The notes beneath the pieces are model-generated. The model was given only the letters and a program-made list of their open reading frames with translations, was not told the origin of the DNA and did not search any database. Made by a program: the position numbers and the translations under genes. Shown one piece after another: positions 8,446 to 16,270 of a stretch of DNA of 64,000 nt (position 1 is its first letter; the number at the start of each line of letters is the position of its first letter). Origin of the DNA: Magnetococcales bacterium WMHbin3. Its GTDB lineage: Bacteria > Pseudomonadota > Magnetococcia > Magnetococcales > Magnetaquicoccaceae. The stretch spans positions 3,047 to 67,046 of the forward strand of contig PDZX01000016.1 of NCBI GenBank assembly GCA_002753185.1, in the 5' to 3' direction.

Positions 8446-9683
8446 CCCCCGGATCGCATCTCCCCCAACACCGCGCGTACCCGTCGAACCCGCTCCTGAC
8501 GCAATACCTCCCCCAGTCTGCTCCCACGCAAACCGGAGGCAACCAGGGGGCGGGGATCGACGGAACGCATTGCCTCCACACAGGCTCGCAACACCTCACC
8601 CGCCGGATACGATCCGACACACCCCTCCCCCAGGCAGTCCGCCGCGCAAACCAACAGCACCTCCTCGAAAAAATCGTCATGATGCAAAGCGCCCAGATGC
8701 TCCAACAACGTCACCACCTTGCCGGGCCGCATCTCGAATACCCGATGACACCTCATGTGCTGCGCCGCCACCTTCACCGCCAGCCGGGAGTAACGGCGCG
8801 GCGCCCGCAACCGCTCGCACAACGCGGCCACGATCACCGCACCACGCTGTTCATGCCCGTAATGATGCGGCAACTCCTCATCGGGAGTCGCGCCCTTGCC
8901 CACGTCATGCGTCAAGGCCGCAAACCGCACCACCGGATCCGGCGTCAAACCCGCCGCGTTGCGCAACACCAGCATGGCATGCGCCCAGGCATCCCCCTCT
9001 GGATGATGCACCGGCGAATGACACTTGCCCCGCATCGCCGCCAACTCCGGAAATACCTCCACCAGCCCGCCACAGCGCTCCAATACCTGAAAAAATACCT
9101 CCGGCGCCCTCGTGCGCAATGCCAGCACCGTCTCCTGCCATACCCGCTCGCTGGTCAGATGCGCCAACTCCCCAGCCCGCGCCAACTCCCCCATCAGACC
9201 CAGGGTTTCCGGATCAATTGTAAAACCTAAATAATTGAAACGAGCCAAAAACCGCTTGACCCTCAGCACCCGCAACGGATCCTCGGCAAAGGCGGGAGAG
9301 ACATGCCGCAACACCCGACGCCGCACGTCCCGCTCCCCGCCGAACGGATCGATCAGCCGATCCGCATGATCCAGGGCCATGGCGTTGATGGTCAGATCCC
9401 GGCGCGCCAGATCCTCCTCCAGAGCGATCTCCGGCGAGCACGCCACCTCGAACCCCTTGTATCCTGGCCCCGATTTCCGTTCGGTACGGGCCAGGGCATA
9501 CTCCTCCCGTGTTTCCGGATGCAGATAGACCGGAAATTCGGCCCCCACCTGCCGGAATCCCCGCGCCAGCATCCCTTCCGGGGTCTCCCCCACCACCAGC
9601 CAATCCCGTTCCTTCGCCGGAATACCCAGCAGGGCATCCCGCACGCATCCCCCCACCCGATAGGCATTCAACCCTTCACACAT
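8442..9683 (-). CDS. cca: CCA tRNA nucleotidyltransferase (multifunctional, HD domain)
   Basis: A 413-residue class II CCA-adding enzyme that builds or repairs the 3' CCA of tRNAs from CTP and ATP. The nucleotidyltransferase head shows 'GGCVRD' (11-16) and the metal-binding pair as 'ERD' (Glu25, Asp27) where E. coli has DRD. The nucleotide-specificity segment 'EDPLRVLRVKRF' follows. The C-terminal HD phosphohydrolase domain ('ALTHDVGKG') is present, so this is the long multifunctional form. Its ATG (9681-9683) lies inside the 3' end of rtcB (16-base overlap), implying translational coupling of two RNA 3'-end enzymes. Confidence 0.95.
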   Translation of the reverse strand: MCEGLNAYRVGGCVRDALLGIPAKERDWLVVGETPEGMLARGFRQVGAEFPVYLHPETREEYALARTERKSGPGYKGFEVACSPEIALEEDLARRDLTINAMALDHADRLIDPFGGERDVRRRVLRHVSPAFAEDPLRVLRVKRFLARFNYLGFTIDPETLGLMGELARAGELAHLTSERVWQETVLALRTRAPEVFFQVLERCGGLVEVFPELAAMRGKCHSPVHHPEGDAWAHAMLVLRNAAGLTPDPVVRFAALTHDVGKGATPDEELPHHYGHEQRGAVIVAALCERLRAPRRYSRLAVKVAAQHMRCHRVFEMRPGKVVTLLEHLGALHHDDFFEEVLLVCAADCLGEGCVGSYPAGEVLRACVEAMRSVDPRPLVASGLRGSRLGEVLRQERVRRVRAVLGEMRSGG

Positions 9684-10891
9684 ACCGCCTGCCGCAAGGT
9701 ATGCACTGCCTCTGCCAAGTCGCTCTGATGGGCCATCACCTCCTCGATTTCCTTGTAGGCCCCCGGAATCTCATCCAGCACCGAACGGTCCTTGGGACAG
9801 GCCACCCCGGCGGTCTGCGCGGCCAGGTCCGCCACGGTGAAACGCCGCATGGCCTCGTTTCTGCCCATGCGCCGTCCGGCCCCATGGGCGCAGGAGCAAA
9901 ACGCCTCCTTGCTGCCCTTGCCGCGCACCACATACGTCAAACTGCCCATCGAGCCGGGGATGATCCCCATGTCGCCGGCGCGCGCCCGAATCGCCCCCTT
10001 GCGGGTCACCCACACCTCGCGTCCGAAATGGTGCTCGCGGGCGACATAGTTGTGATGGCAATCGATCGTCTCCCCGTCGGCGGCAGCCGCAACCCCCAGC
10101 GACCGCCCCACCGCCGCCAGAATCGCCCGCAGCATGAAGCCCCGATTGGCGCGCGCGTACTCCTGCGCCCACTCCGCGCAACGCAGATAATCGCGAAAAT
10201 CGACGCTCCCCTCGCGAAAACTGGCCAGATCCGGATCCGGCAGGGTACGCGTCTCCCGGCCCATCACCTCCTTGGCGCGCTGAAGGAAATAAGTCCCAAT
10301 CCGGTTGCCCACCCCCCGCGAGCCGGAATGACACAACACCCAGACCCGATCCGCTTCGTCCAGGCGCAGTTCGATGAAGTGATTGCCGGTCCCCAGGGTC
10401 CCCAGATGGCGCACGGTATTGGTGCGTGCGGTGAGCATTTTCGGGTGGCGTTCCAGCACATCGGGCAGCAGCTTGCGGATGTCGTGCCGTTCCCACCAGC
10501 GCGCCACCTCCTCCGGCAAGTCGGTCCAGGCGCCCCGGTCGTTGGGACCGCCGTCATCGGTGCGGCCATGGGGCACCGCCCGCTCGATGGCCGCGCGCAA
10601 GGTTTCGCCATTGTCCCCCAGATGGGCGGACGTGAACGCCAGACGCACCCCGCTCACCCCGCAACCGATATCCACTCCCACCGCCGCCGGAATCAACGCC
10701 CCGACCGTGGGAATCACCGAGCCGATGGTGGCCCCCATGCCCGCATGCACGTCCGGCATGGCCGCGACATGATGAAACACGAACGGCAGATTGGCCACGT
10801 TGCGCAACTGGATGCGCGACGTATCGTCCATGTCGTCGGTAAAAATCTTGACCGGAACCAAGGATGAGGTAATGCTTTCACGAACCGGCAT
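9668..10891 (-). CDS. rtcB: RtcB-family RNA ligase
   Basis: A 407-residue RtcB, the GTP/Mn-dependent ligase joining 2',3'-cyclic phosphate or 3'-phosphate ends to 5'-OH ends in RNA repair and tRNA splicing. The motifs are complete: metal ligands in 'GVDIGCGV' and 'CHHNYV', the 'IPGSMGS' loop, and the guanylylated histidine in 'CAHGAGRRMGR'. The ATG at 10891 is chosen over an in-frame ATG at 10915 because GGAGGAGG lies just upstream of the former. No rtcA or rtcR gene is nearby. It is followed by the overlapping cca gene. Confidence 0.93.
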   Translation of the reverse strand: MPVRESITSSLVPVKIFTDDMDDTSRIQLRNVANLPFVFHHVAAMPDVHAGMGATIGSVIPTVGALIPAAVGVDIGCGVSGVRLAFTSAHLGDNGETLRAAIERAVPHGRTDDGGPNDRGAWTDLPEEVARWWERHDIRKLLPDVLERHPKMLTARTNTVRHLGTLGTGNHFIELRLDEADRVWVLCHSGSRGVGNRIGTYFLQRAKEVMGRETRTLPDPDLASFREGSVDFRDYLRCAEWAQEYARANRGFMLRAILAAVGRSLGVAAAADGETIDCHHNYVAREHHFGREVWVTRKGAIRARAGDMGIIPGSMGSLTYVVRGKGSKEAFCSCAHGAGRRMGRNEAMRRFTVADLAAQTAGVACPKDRSVLDEIPGAYKEIEEVMAHQSDLAEAVHTLRQAVCVKG

Positions 10892-10922
10892 TCCGATGCC
10901 TCCTCCATCCACCATTCAGCAA

Positions 10923-10934
10923 GGAAGCGCTTCC
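10923..10934. repeat. 12-bp perfect palindrome between divergent genes
   Basis: GGAAGCGCTTCC sits in the 43-bp gap between the start of rtcB (minus) and the start of the small membrane protein gene (plus), touching the latter's ATG and including its AAGGAAG ribosome-binding region. It could be an operator or an RNA hairpin, or be coincidental. Confidence 0.4.
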
Positions 10935-11141
10935 ATGCCATTCAAACGATTTCTGATCATCCTGGGGATTTACGCCATGGCGGAAGGATTTTACCGATTG
11001 TTCCATCCCCCCCAACTCATCCAGTCCATGGAACAGGCCCCGGAGTTGGCGCAAAAGGCCATGCACCTCACCATGTTCAACATGGGGCTGGTTTTGGGCG
11101 GCGGCGCGGCACTCCTGATCGCCCTCTTCATCAAGAAATAG
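10935..11141 (+). CDS. Small membrane protein, two transmembrane helices
   Basis: A 68-residue protein with hydrophobic segments at about 5-20 and 46-66 and a short hydrophilic loop between them. It starts at ATG 10935, preceded by AAGGAAG. A longer in-frame ORF from 10791 would run antisense into rtcB and is rejected. No family recognised. It is divergent from rtcB, from which it is separated by 43 bases holding a palindrome. Confidence 0.65.
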   Translation: MPFKRFLIILGIYAMAEGFYRLFHPPQLIQSMEQAPELAQKAMHLTMFNMGLVLGGGAALLIALFIKK

Positions 11142-11145
11142 ACGG

Positions 11146-11520
11146 CTAGCGTTTGAACAACGCCTCGGCGGCGGCGCGGGCGGCGCTGGCGGCGCTGGCG
11201 TTCACCACGCCGTTGTTGGCCTGATTCGAATTGCGACCCTTGCCGCTGTTCTGTTGCCGGTTGTACGACCCGCCCACCTCGTTGCGGGGCATGGCCCCCT
11301 TCGACTTGAAGAAATCACAAAAATTGGCCCGTTCCTTCTCCACGATCCGCTCCGCGACGCTCTCCCGGCACTCGTTGTAGCTGCCGGGGTCGTGAAAACG
11401 ACAATTCAGGCACACCCTGGTATCGCTGGAACAGGCAGCGCAGGTATCCGACCTCCCAAAACCGGTCGCCGGCAACATCGCCCCACACTTCCAACAATAC
11501 GACATCTTTCCTACAGCCAT
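11146..11520 (-). CDS. Zinc-ribbon protein, conserved hypothetical
   Basis: About 124 residues with three CxxC-type knuckles (CWKC, CAAC, CLNC) in the N-terminal half, then the conserved-looking segment 'FHDPGSYNECRE' and an Ala/Asn-rich tail. A multi-Cys zinc ribbon followed by 'NCRFHDPG.YNECRE' is a known uncharacterised pattern in proteobacteria, and no reaction is known for it. Start chosen at ATG 11520 (GGGAG about 9 bases upstream). ATG 11505 is an alternative, and the ORF extension to 11634 overlaps the divergent promoter region and is unlikely. It ends 4 bases from the convergent small membrane protein gene. Confidence 0.7.
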   Translation of the reverse strand: MAVGKMSYCWKCGAMLPATGFGRSDTCAACSSDTRVCLNCRFHDPGSYNECRESVAERIVEKERANFCDFFKSKGAMPRNEVGGSYNRQQNSGKGRNSNQANNGVVNASAASAARAAAEALFKR

Positions 11521-11645
11521 CGATTGCATCTCCCTCTCGGTGTCCATTTGCCAAGCCGGCGCGAACGCCTTTGCATTTCGTGCCCGCTTGCTCCTATGCT
11601 TTGCAAAAGTTCTTTCCCCCAACTCCAAACCCAACGAGACACGAC

Positions 11646-12383
11646 ATGAAAACCATCTCGCCCTTCCACGGCCCGCTCTATCTCGTGCGCGGCCTCCGTC
11701 TGCTCACCCGGCCGGAGTTGCGCCCCTTCGTACTCCTCCCTCTGCTGACCAGCAGCCTCATCTTCGCCTATGGCTCCTGGGTGATCCTGGGGCGCCTGCA
11801 GGCCTGGACCGCCTCGGTGACCGCCTGGCTCCCCTCCTGGCTGCACTTCACGGAGTGGCTGGTCATGCCGCTCTTCTTCACCGTGGCCGGGACCATGCTC
11901 TTCTGGTGCTTCGGCATGATCGCCAATTTCGTGGGCGCTCCCTTCAACGCCATGCTGGCGCAAAAGGTGGAAGATCTCCTCATGGCCCAGGAACAGGCGC
12001 CACCCCCCGACCAGCAGGTTGCCCTCCTCAAGAATATCGTTCCGACCCTGCGCAGCGAAATCAACAAGATCCTCTATTTCTTCCTGCGGGCCATCCCGCT
12101 GCTGCTGCTCTTTCTGGTGCCGGTCGTCAACCTCGCCGCGCCCGTCCTCTGGTTGCTCTTCACCTGCTGGATGACCGCCTTCCAGTATCTGGACTTCCCC
12201 ATGGGCAATCACGACTGGGACGACAAACGCATCCTGGCCGCGCTCCGGGAGCAACCGCTCCTCTCTCTGGGATTCGGCGCCTCGGTCCTCCTGATGACCT
12301 CGGTCCCCTTCGTCAATTTTCTGGCCATGCCCGCCGCCGTGGCAGGGGCGACCGCCATGTGGGCGGAAAGAATGCGCCGCTGA
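11646..12383 (+). CDS. CysZ-like / EI24-domain membrane protein
   Basis: A 245-residue inner-membrane protein of the CysZ/EI24 family. Members studied in enterobacteria import sulfate for cysteine synthesis. It starts at ATG 11646 with the typical amphipathic entry 'PFHGPLYLVRGLRLL.RPELRPFVLLPLL'. Long helices follow, with the conserved 'FNAMLAQKVEDLL' and 'LDFPMGNHDW' segments. No cysteine or sulfate genes are adjacent, so the substrate is inferred from the family only. The gene is divergent from the zinc-ribbon gene at 11520. Confidence 0.85.
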   Translation: MKTISPFHGPLYLVRGLRLLTRPELRPFVLLPLLTSSLIFAYGSWVILGRLQAWTASVTAWLPSWLHFTEWLVMPLFFTVAGTMLFWCFGMIANFVGAPFNAMLAQKVEDLLMAQEQAPPPDQQVALLKNIVPTLRSEINKILYFFLRAIPLLLLFLVPVVNLAAPVLWLLFTCWMTAFQYLDFPMGNHDWDDKRILAALREQPLLSLGFGASVLLMTSVPFVNFLAMPAAVAGATAMWAERMRR

Positions 12384-12502
12384 GATTCCCTGGCACAAAC
12401 ATAGAGATTGCCCGCACGGCGCATCTGGCACGTTTTTCCCTATGGGTCTACCGGAAACCGATCGCTCGGTGATTTCTTTGACACATTCCCACGGGAACCG
12501 CC

Positions 12503-12823
12503 ATGAGAAGCAAATCCGTACAGAACAGCCTGCCGATCCATCTCAATTTGCTGGAATGCCCGGTTTGCGGCAACCACCCGCTGCACATCTTCCGCTGCGT
12601 CAAATGCGGGGAGGTCCGTTGCGGCAGCGACCAGTGCGTTGGCAGCATGGGCAGCCATTACAAACGGTGGGCGCGCACCGGCACCCTTTGCCGCCACTGC
12701 GGGGACGCGCCCTATCGGCGGCTTATCACGGACTCGGAGGAGATGATTGCCTTTGTGACGGATTATCGCCGCCAGCTTGCCGCGGTGCATGCTGCCCAGC
12801 GGACACGGTTTGAAGCTGCCTGA
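12503..12823 (+). CDS. Small zinc-ribbon protein, hypothetical
   Basis: A 106-residue cytoplasmic protein with cysteine pairs CPVC, CVKC, a C-x4-C (CGSDQC) and CRHC, likely binding two zinc ions. A helical tail follows. No family recognised. Its last 98 bases overlap the 3' end of the convergent M16 peptidase gene, so one of the two C-termini may be wrongly called. The cysteine pattern argues that this ORF is real. Confidence 0.6.
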   Translation: MRSKSVQNSLPIHLNLLECPVCGNHPLHIFRCVKCGEVRCGSDQCVGSMGSHYKRWARTGTLCRHCGDAPYRRLITDSEEMIAFVTDYRRQLAAVHAAQRTRFEAA

Positions 12824-14090
12824 AATTCACGATCCGGCGCGCCAGACGCCGGATATCCTCCGGCGTGACCGCGCGGATCCGTTCCGGCCACTTGTCGAGG
12901 TAATCCATGCCCCGTTGAAAAAAGACGATCCGGCTCCAAGTTTCGGCCAACTTGTCCAGGCCGTCAAGATGCAAAAAGAATGACCCGGTCAAATAACGCT
13001 TGACATCCCGCAACTCCCCCTCCCCGACCGGCTCCTCGACGATGCGCCGCAACTGTTCATGGATCAGCGACAGCACCTCGCTGGCGGACTCGGTCTTGGT
13101 ATCGGTGCCCACCACGAAGGGACCGCGCGCGGCCAGCAGCGAAAAATAGGAGAAAATGCCATAGGTCAGACCCCGCTCCTCGCGGATCACGGTGGTCAGC
13201 CGGCTCGGCAGCCCGCCGCCCCCCAAAATCTGGTTCATGACGGTCATGACATAAAAATCCGGGTCGTCCCGATTGATCCCCACCCATCCCACCCGCAGGG
13301 TGGTCTGCGGGAGGTCCATTTCGATGTGGCGGGACAGGCCGGTCTCCGGAGGGTCGGCCAGGGGCAGGGGGGCAAACGGACCCGGCTCTGCCTTCAACCC
13401 CTCGAAATGGCGGGTCATCAGCGCTTGCAGACGCTCCAGGGTGACATCGCCGGCCACGGCGACCACCAGTCCGGGCGCATGGAACAGCCCGGCATGATGA
13501 CGCTCGATGTCATCGATGGCGATGGTCTTCACGCTCTCCACGCTGCCGGTCACCGGACGGGCGTAGGGATGGGAGCCATAAAGCTGCGGATAAAAGACCC
13601 GCGTGATCCGGAAATCGGCATCCTCCTCCCCCTTGATCAGCTCGGCGACCCGTTCCCGCAAGCCGCGTTGCAGGTCCTCCGGATCGGCGCGGGGACGCAG
13701 CATGGCGTCGGCGAGCATGGCCCAGGCCGGTTCGAGATGCTCGCTCAGGGTGGTCATGCTCACTTCCATGGTGTCCTGGGTGGCTGCGGCGGAAAGAGTG
13801 ATCCCGTAATGGCGCAGCCGCTCCTGGAAGGCGGCGGAATCGCGTTCCCCCCCGCCCTCGTTGAACATCCAGGCCGTCATCGAGGCCACGCCATCCTTGC
13901 CGGGCGGGTCGTAGGCGCTCCCGCCGCGCGTCAGGATGCGCACCTCCACCATCGGGTTGACGTGACTCTCGATCAGCACCACCTGCGCCCCGTTGGGCAT
14001 GACGAACCGTTGCACCGGCACGGCCTCGGCCTGCCGACCCCAGACGCACAGCCACACGACCAGCAACCACCAACCCCAACGCGCGCTCAT
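12726..14090 (-). CDS. M16 peptidase family protein, non-catalytic subunit
   Basis: A 454-residue exported insulinase/pitrilysin-family protein. ATG 14090 overlaps the stop of the upstream M16 gene (ATGA) and is followed by a signal peptide (GWWLLVVWLCVWGRQAEA). The position of the zinc motif HxxEH is occupied by 'MTAWMFNEGG', so it is predicted to be the inactive partner, as in the alpha/beta pairs of mitochondrial processing peptidase and bacterial M16 pairs. The C-terminal M16 domain with 'ILGGGGLPSRLTTVIREERG' is intact. It probably forms a periplasmic heterodimer with the product of the preceding gene. The 3' end overlaps the convergent zinc-ribbon gene. Confidence 0.88.
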   Translation of the reverse strand: MSARWGWWLLVVWLCVWGRQAEAVPVQRFVMPNGAQVVLIESHVNPMVEVRILTRGGSAYDPPGKDGVASMTAWMFNEGGGERDSAAFQERLRHYGITLSAAATQDTMEVSMTTLSEHLEPAWAMLADAMLRPRADPEDLQRGLRERVAELIKGEEDADFRITRVFYPQLYGSHPYARPVTGSVESVKTIAIDDIERHHAGLFHAPGLVVAVAGDVTLERLQALMTRHFEGLKAEPGPFAPLPLADPPETGLSRHIEMDLPQTTLRVGWVGINRDDPDFYVMTVMNQILGGGGLPSRLTTVIREERGLTYGIFSYFSLLAARGPFVVGTDTKTESASEVLSLIHEQLRRIVEEPVGEGELRDVKRYLTGSFFLHLDGLDKLAETWSRIVFFQRGMDYLDKWPERIRAVTPEDIRRLARRIVNFRQLQTVSAGQHAPRQAGGDNPSQRQSSPPSP

Positions 14091-15430
14091 GGCTTCAATA
14101 TCCCGATGGAAATCCGTTCCGGTCGCAAGTACCTGGCCGCGACCCTTTGAAGATCCGCCACGGTCACGGCCCGCACCCGGCGGGGATACTCCTCCAGCAG
14201 CATGCGCCAATCCAGGTCGTTGGCCCGTGAGTGACCGATGATCCAGGCGATCCGGTCGATGGAGTCCTGGGCGAAGACATGCTCGGCGATCAGGGCGTTT
14301 TGCGCCGTTTCCAGTTCCCGTTCCGGAACCGGCTCCTCGGCCAGTCGCGCCACCTCGGCGAAAATCGTCTTTTCCAGCGCCTCCGGCTCCACTCCGGGCT
14401 TGGGCATGGCGTTGATCGAGAACAGATCCCAACTCCGTCCGGTGCCGCTGTAGCTGCTGGAGGCGGAAACCGCCAGCCCCAGATCGCGAATGACCCGCCG
14501 ATGCAAGCGACTGGTGGAACCGTGTCCCAGAATCACCGACAGCAGATCGAGCGCGAAGACGTCATCGGCGCGATCCGGCATGGCCAGGGTCGGCGTCGGA
14601 TAGCCCGCCACCCAGAGCGGCAGCTTGGCCTGTTTGTCCACCACCTCCAGGCGCCGTGGGGCCTCCTGGGGGGGCAGATCGGGCAGTTTCTCCCGCCGCA
14701 AGCCGGGCAAGGCGGGCAGAGGCGCGAAGTATTCCCGCGCCATGGCCTCGACCGCGTCGAAATCGATATCCCCCACCACCACCAGGATGGCGTTGTTGGG
14801 GGCGTACCAGGTCCGATACCAGGCTTCGAGGTCCTCGAGGGTCAGGCCGGAGACATCCTCCATCCAGCCGATGACCGGGCGTCCGTAGGGATGGTCACCA
14901 TAGGCGGTGCGATGATATTTTTCGATCATGCGGGTGTTGGGGTCCGATTCGACCCGCATGCGACGCTCCTCGCGCACCACCAGATTTTCCGAGGTGAACT
15001 CCTTTTCCGTCAGCTTGAGGTTGCGCATGCGGTCGGCCTCCAGGCGCAGGGCCAATCCGACGCGATCCGCAGCCAGCTTGATGAAATAATAGGTGAAATC
15101 CTGGGCGGTCGAGGCATTGTCATGCCCCCCCTCGCGGGCGATGATCTTGGCGAACTCGTCCGGCGGGACGGTTGCGGTGCCCTGGAACATCATGTGTTCG
15201 AGCATGTGGGCCAGACCGGTCTTGCCGTTCTTCTCGTCCACCGCGCCCACCCGGTACCAAACCTGGACGACCGCCACCGGGGCCTTGTTCTCCCGCACCA
15301 GGACGACCTGCAAGCCATTGTCCAGGCGCACCTCGCGCACGTCCAGGGCGAGCGCGCCACCCGGCCAACCGAGGACCAGACACCACAGCCAGACGGCGAC
15401 CCGGCGCCGGAAATCTCGCACGCGTTTCAA
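14087..15430 (-). CDS. M16 zinc metallopeptidase, catalytic subunit
   Basis: A 447-residue exported peptidase. A signal peptide with a basic N-terminus (MKRVRDFRRRV) ends near 'GGALALD'. The inverted zinc motif HMLEH is at 74-78, with a third-ligand Glu about 75 residues later in 'TEKEFTSENLVVREE'. The second M16 domain with 'ILGHGSTSRLHRRVIRDLG' completes the family architecture. It precedes the inactive partner with a 4-base ATGA overlap and follows the BamF-like lipoprotein gene by about one base. The presumed role is peptide or protein turnover in the periplasm; the substrate is unknown. Confidence 0.93.
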   Translation of the reverse strand: MKRVRDFRRRVAVWLWCLVLGWPGGALALDVREVRLDNGLQVVLVRENKAPVAVVQVWYRVGAVDEKNGKTGLAHMLEHMMFQGTATVPPDEFAKIIAREGGHDNASTAQDFTYYFIKLAADRVGLALRLEADRMRNLKLTEKEFTSENLVVREERRMRVESDPNTRMIEKYHRTAYGDHPYGRPVIGWMEDVSGLTLEDLEAWYRTWYAPNNAILVVVGDIDFDAVEAMAREYFAPLPALPGLRREKLPDLPPQEAPRRLEVVDKQAKLPLWVAGYPTPTLAMPDRADDVFALDLLSVILGHGSTSRLHRRVIRDLGLAVSASSSYSGTGRSWDLFSINAMPKPGVEPEALEKTIFAEVARLAEEPVPERELETAQNALIAEHVFAQDSIDRIAWIIGHSRANDLDWRMLLEEYPRRVRAVTVADLQRVAARYLRPERISIGILKP

Positions 15431-15431
15431 A

Positions 15432-15779
15432 TCACTTGTTCTCCTTGGATTTGGGCATCCAGGAAGGCAGACGCTCCTGCTCGTCGCGGCCCAGGGGTTT
15501 GCTTTCCTGACGCGGCGGGGTCTTGAAGAGGATCTGGCTCGCCGAGGTGGGGACCGGGCCGGATGGCGCCGCCGTTTGCCCGCCGGGGGTGCCGCGAACG
15601 TCTTCGGGGGGTTCGTTGCCGGGGAGCACGTTCAGATCCGGGGGGATCTCCAGGGGTTCGCGGGTGACGATGCGTCCCGGATCCAGAAAGGCATCCTCCC
15701 AGGGCCAACTGATGTTGGAACACCCCGCCAGGGAACAAAGGCCAAGGATCAACCCTGCGGACAAGATGGATTTTTTCAT
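15432..15779 (-). CDS. Outer-membrane lipoprotein, DUF3035/BamF-like
   Basis: A 115-residue lipoprotein. The signal ends in lipobox LAGC with lipidated Cys20. The mature part carries 'TREPLEIPPDLNVLPG', the signature of DUF3035 proteins, reported as BamF subunits of the outer-membrane beta-barrel assembly machine in Alphaproteobacteria. The rest is Pro-rich and low-complexity. ATG 15779 has GAGG upstream. An in-frame ATG at 15791, overlapping the lspA stop as ATGA, would add four residues. Its position directly after lspA, the signal peptidase for lipoproteins, fits. Confidence 0.75.
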   Translation of the reverse strand: MKKSILSAGLILGLCSLAGCSNISWPWEDAFLDPGRIVTREPLEIPPDLNVLPGNEPPEDVRGTPGGQTAAPSGPVPTSASQILFKTPPRQESKPLGRDEQERLPSWMPKSKENK

Positions 15780-15787
15780 GGTTTGCC

Positions 15788-16270
15788 TCATGAGTCGGCG
15801 GGAGCCGAAGTTGTCAAATGATCGAACAGCAACAACCCCACCCCCACGGTGATGGCGCTGTCCGCCAGATTGAAGACCGGCCAGGAGAGTTCATGCCAAT
15901 GGACGTGAATAAAGTCCACCACCCAGCCGTAACGAACACGGTCGATGAGATTGCCCACCGCCCCGCCGAGCACCAGCCCCAGACCCAAGATATACAACAA
16001 GGAGTCGGCACGAGGCAACAGGTACAGGATGGCCCCCACCGCCACAACCGCCACGGAACACAAAAACCAGACGCGCGTGTCGGGGGCGAGCGTGGCGAAC
16101 ATGCTGAAGGCGGCCCCCACGTTATGCACCAGCACCAGATCGAAGAAACCGGGGATCAGGGTCACGCCCTGGGCGGGCAGATCGCGCATGACGATCCATT
16201 TGGATGCCTGATCCAGCACCACAACCAGCAGGGCGAGCGGCACGCCGATCACAAGCCCCCGGCCGGTCAT
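15788..16270 (-). CDS. lspA: Lipoprotein signal peptidase (signal peptidase II)
   Basis: A 160-residue inner-membrane aspartyl protease that removes signal peptides from diacylglyceryl-prolipoproteins. Four membrane helices; the catalytic aspartates are Asp119 ('GWVVDFI') and Asp137 ('FNLADSAI'), with the conserved 'GGAVGNLIDR' before them. The start is ATG 16270, which overlaps the ileS stop as ATGA; the longer upstream ORF is only read-through of the ileS 3' end. The ileS-lspA order is very common in bacteria. Confidence 0.95.
   Translation of the reverse strand: MTGRGLVIGVPLALLVVVLDQASKWIVMRDLPAQGVTLIPGFFDLVLVHNVGAAFSMFATLAPDTRVWFLCSVAVVAVGAILYLLPRADSLLYILGLGLVLGGAVGNLIDRVRYGWVVDFIHVHWHELSWPVFNLADSAITVGVGLLLFDHLTTSAPADS

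Noticed and set aside
12457-12480. Possible terminator after the CysZ-like gene
   Set aside because: ACCGA/TCGGT is only a 5-bp stem and the following sequence is T-poor (GATTTCTTTG).
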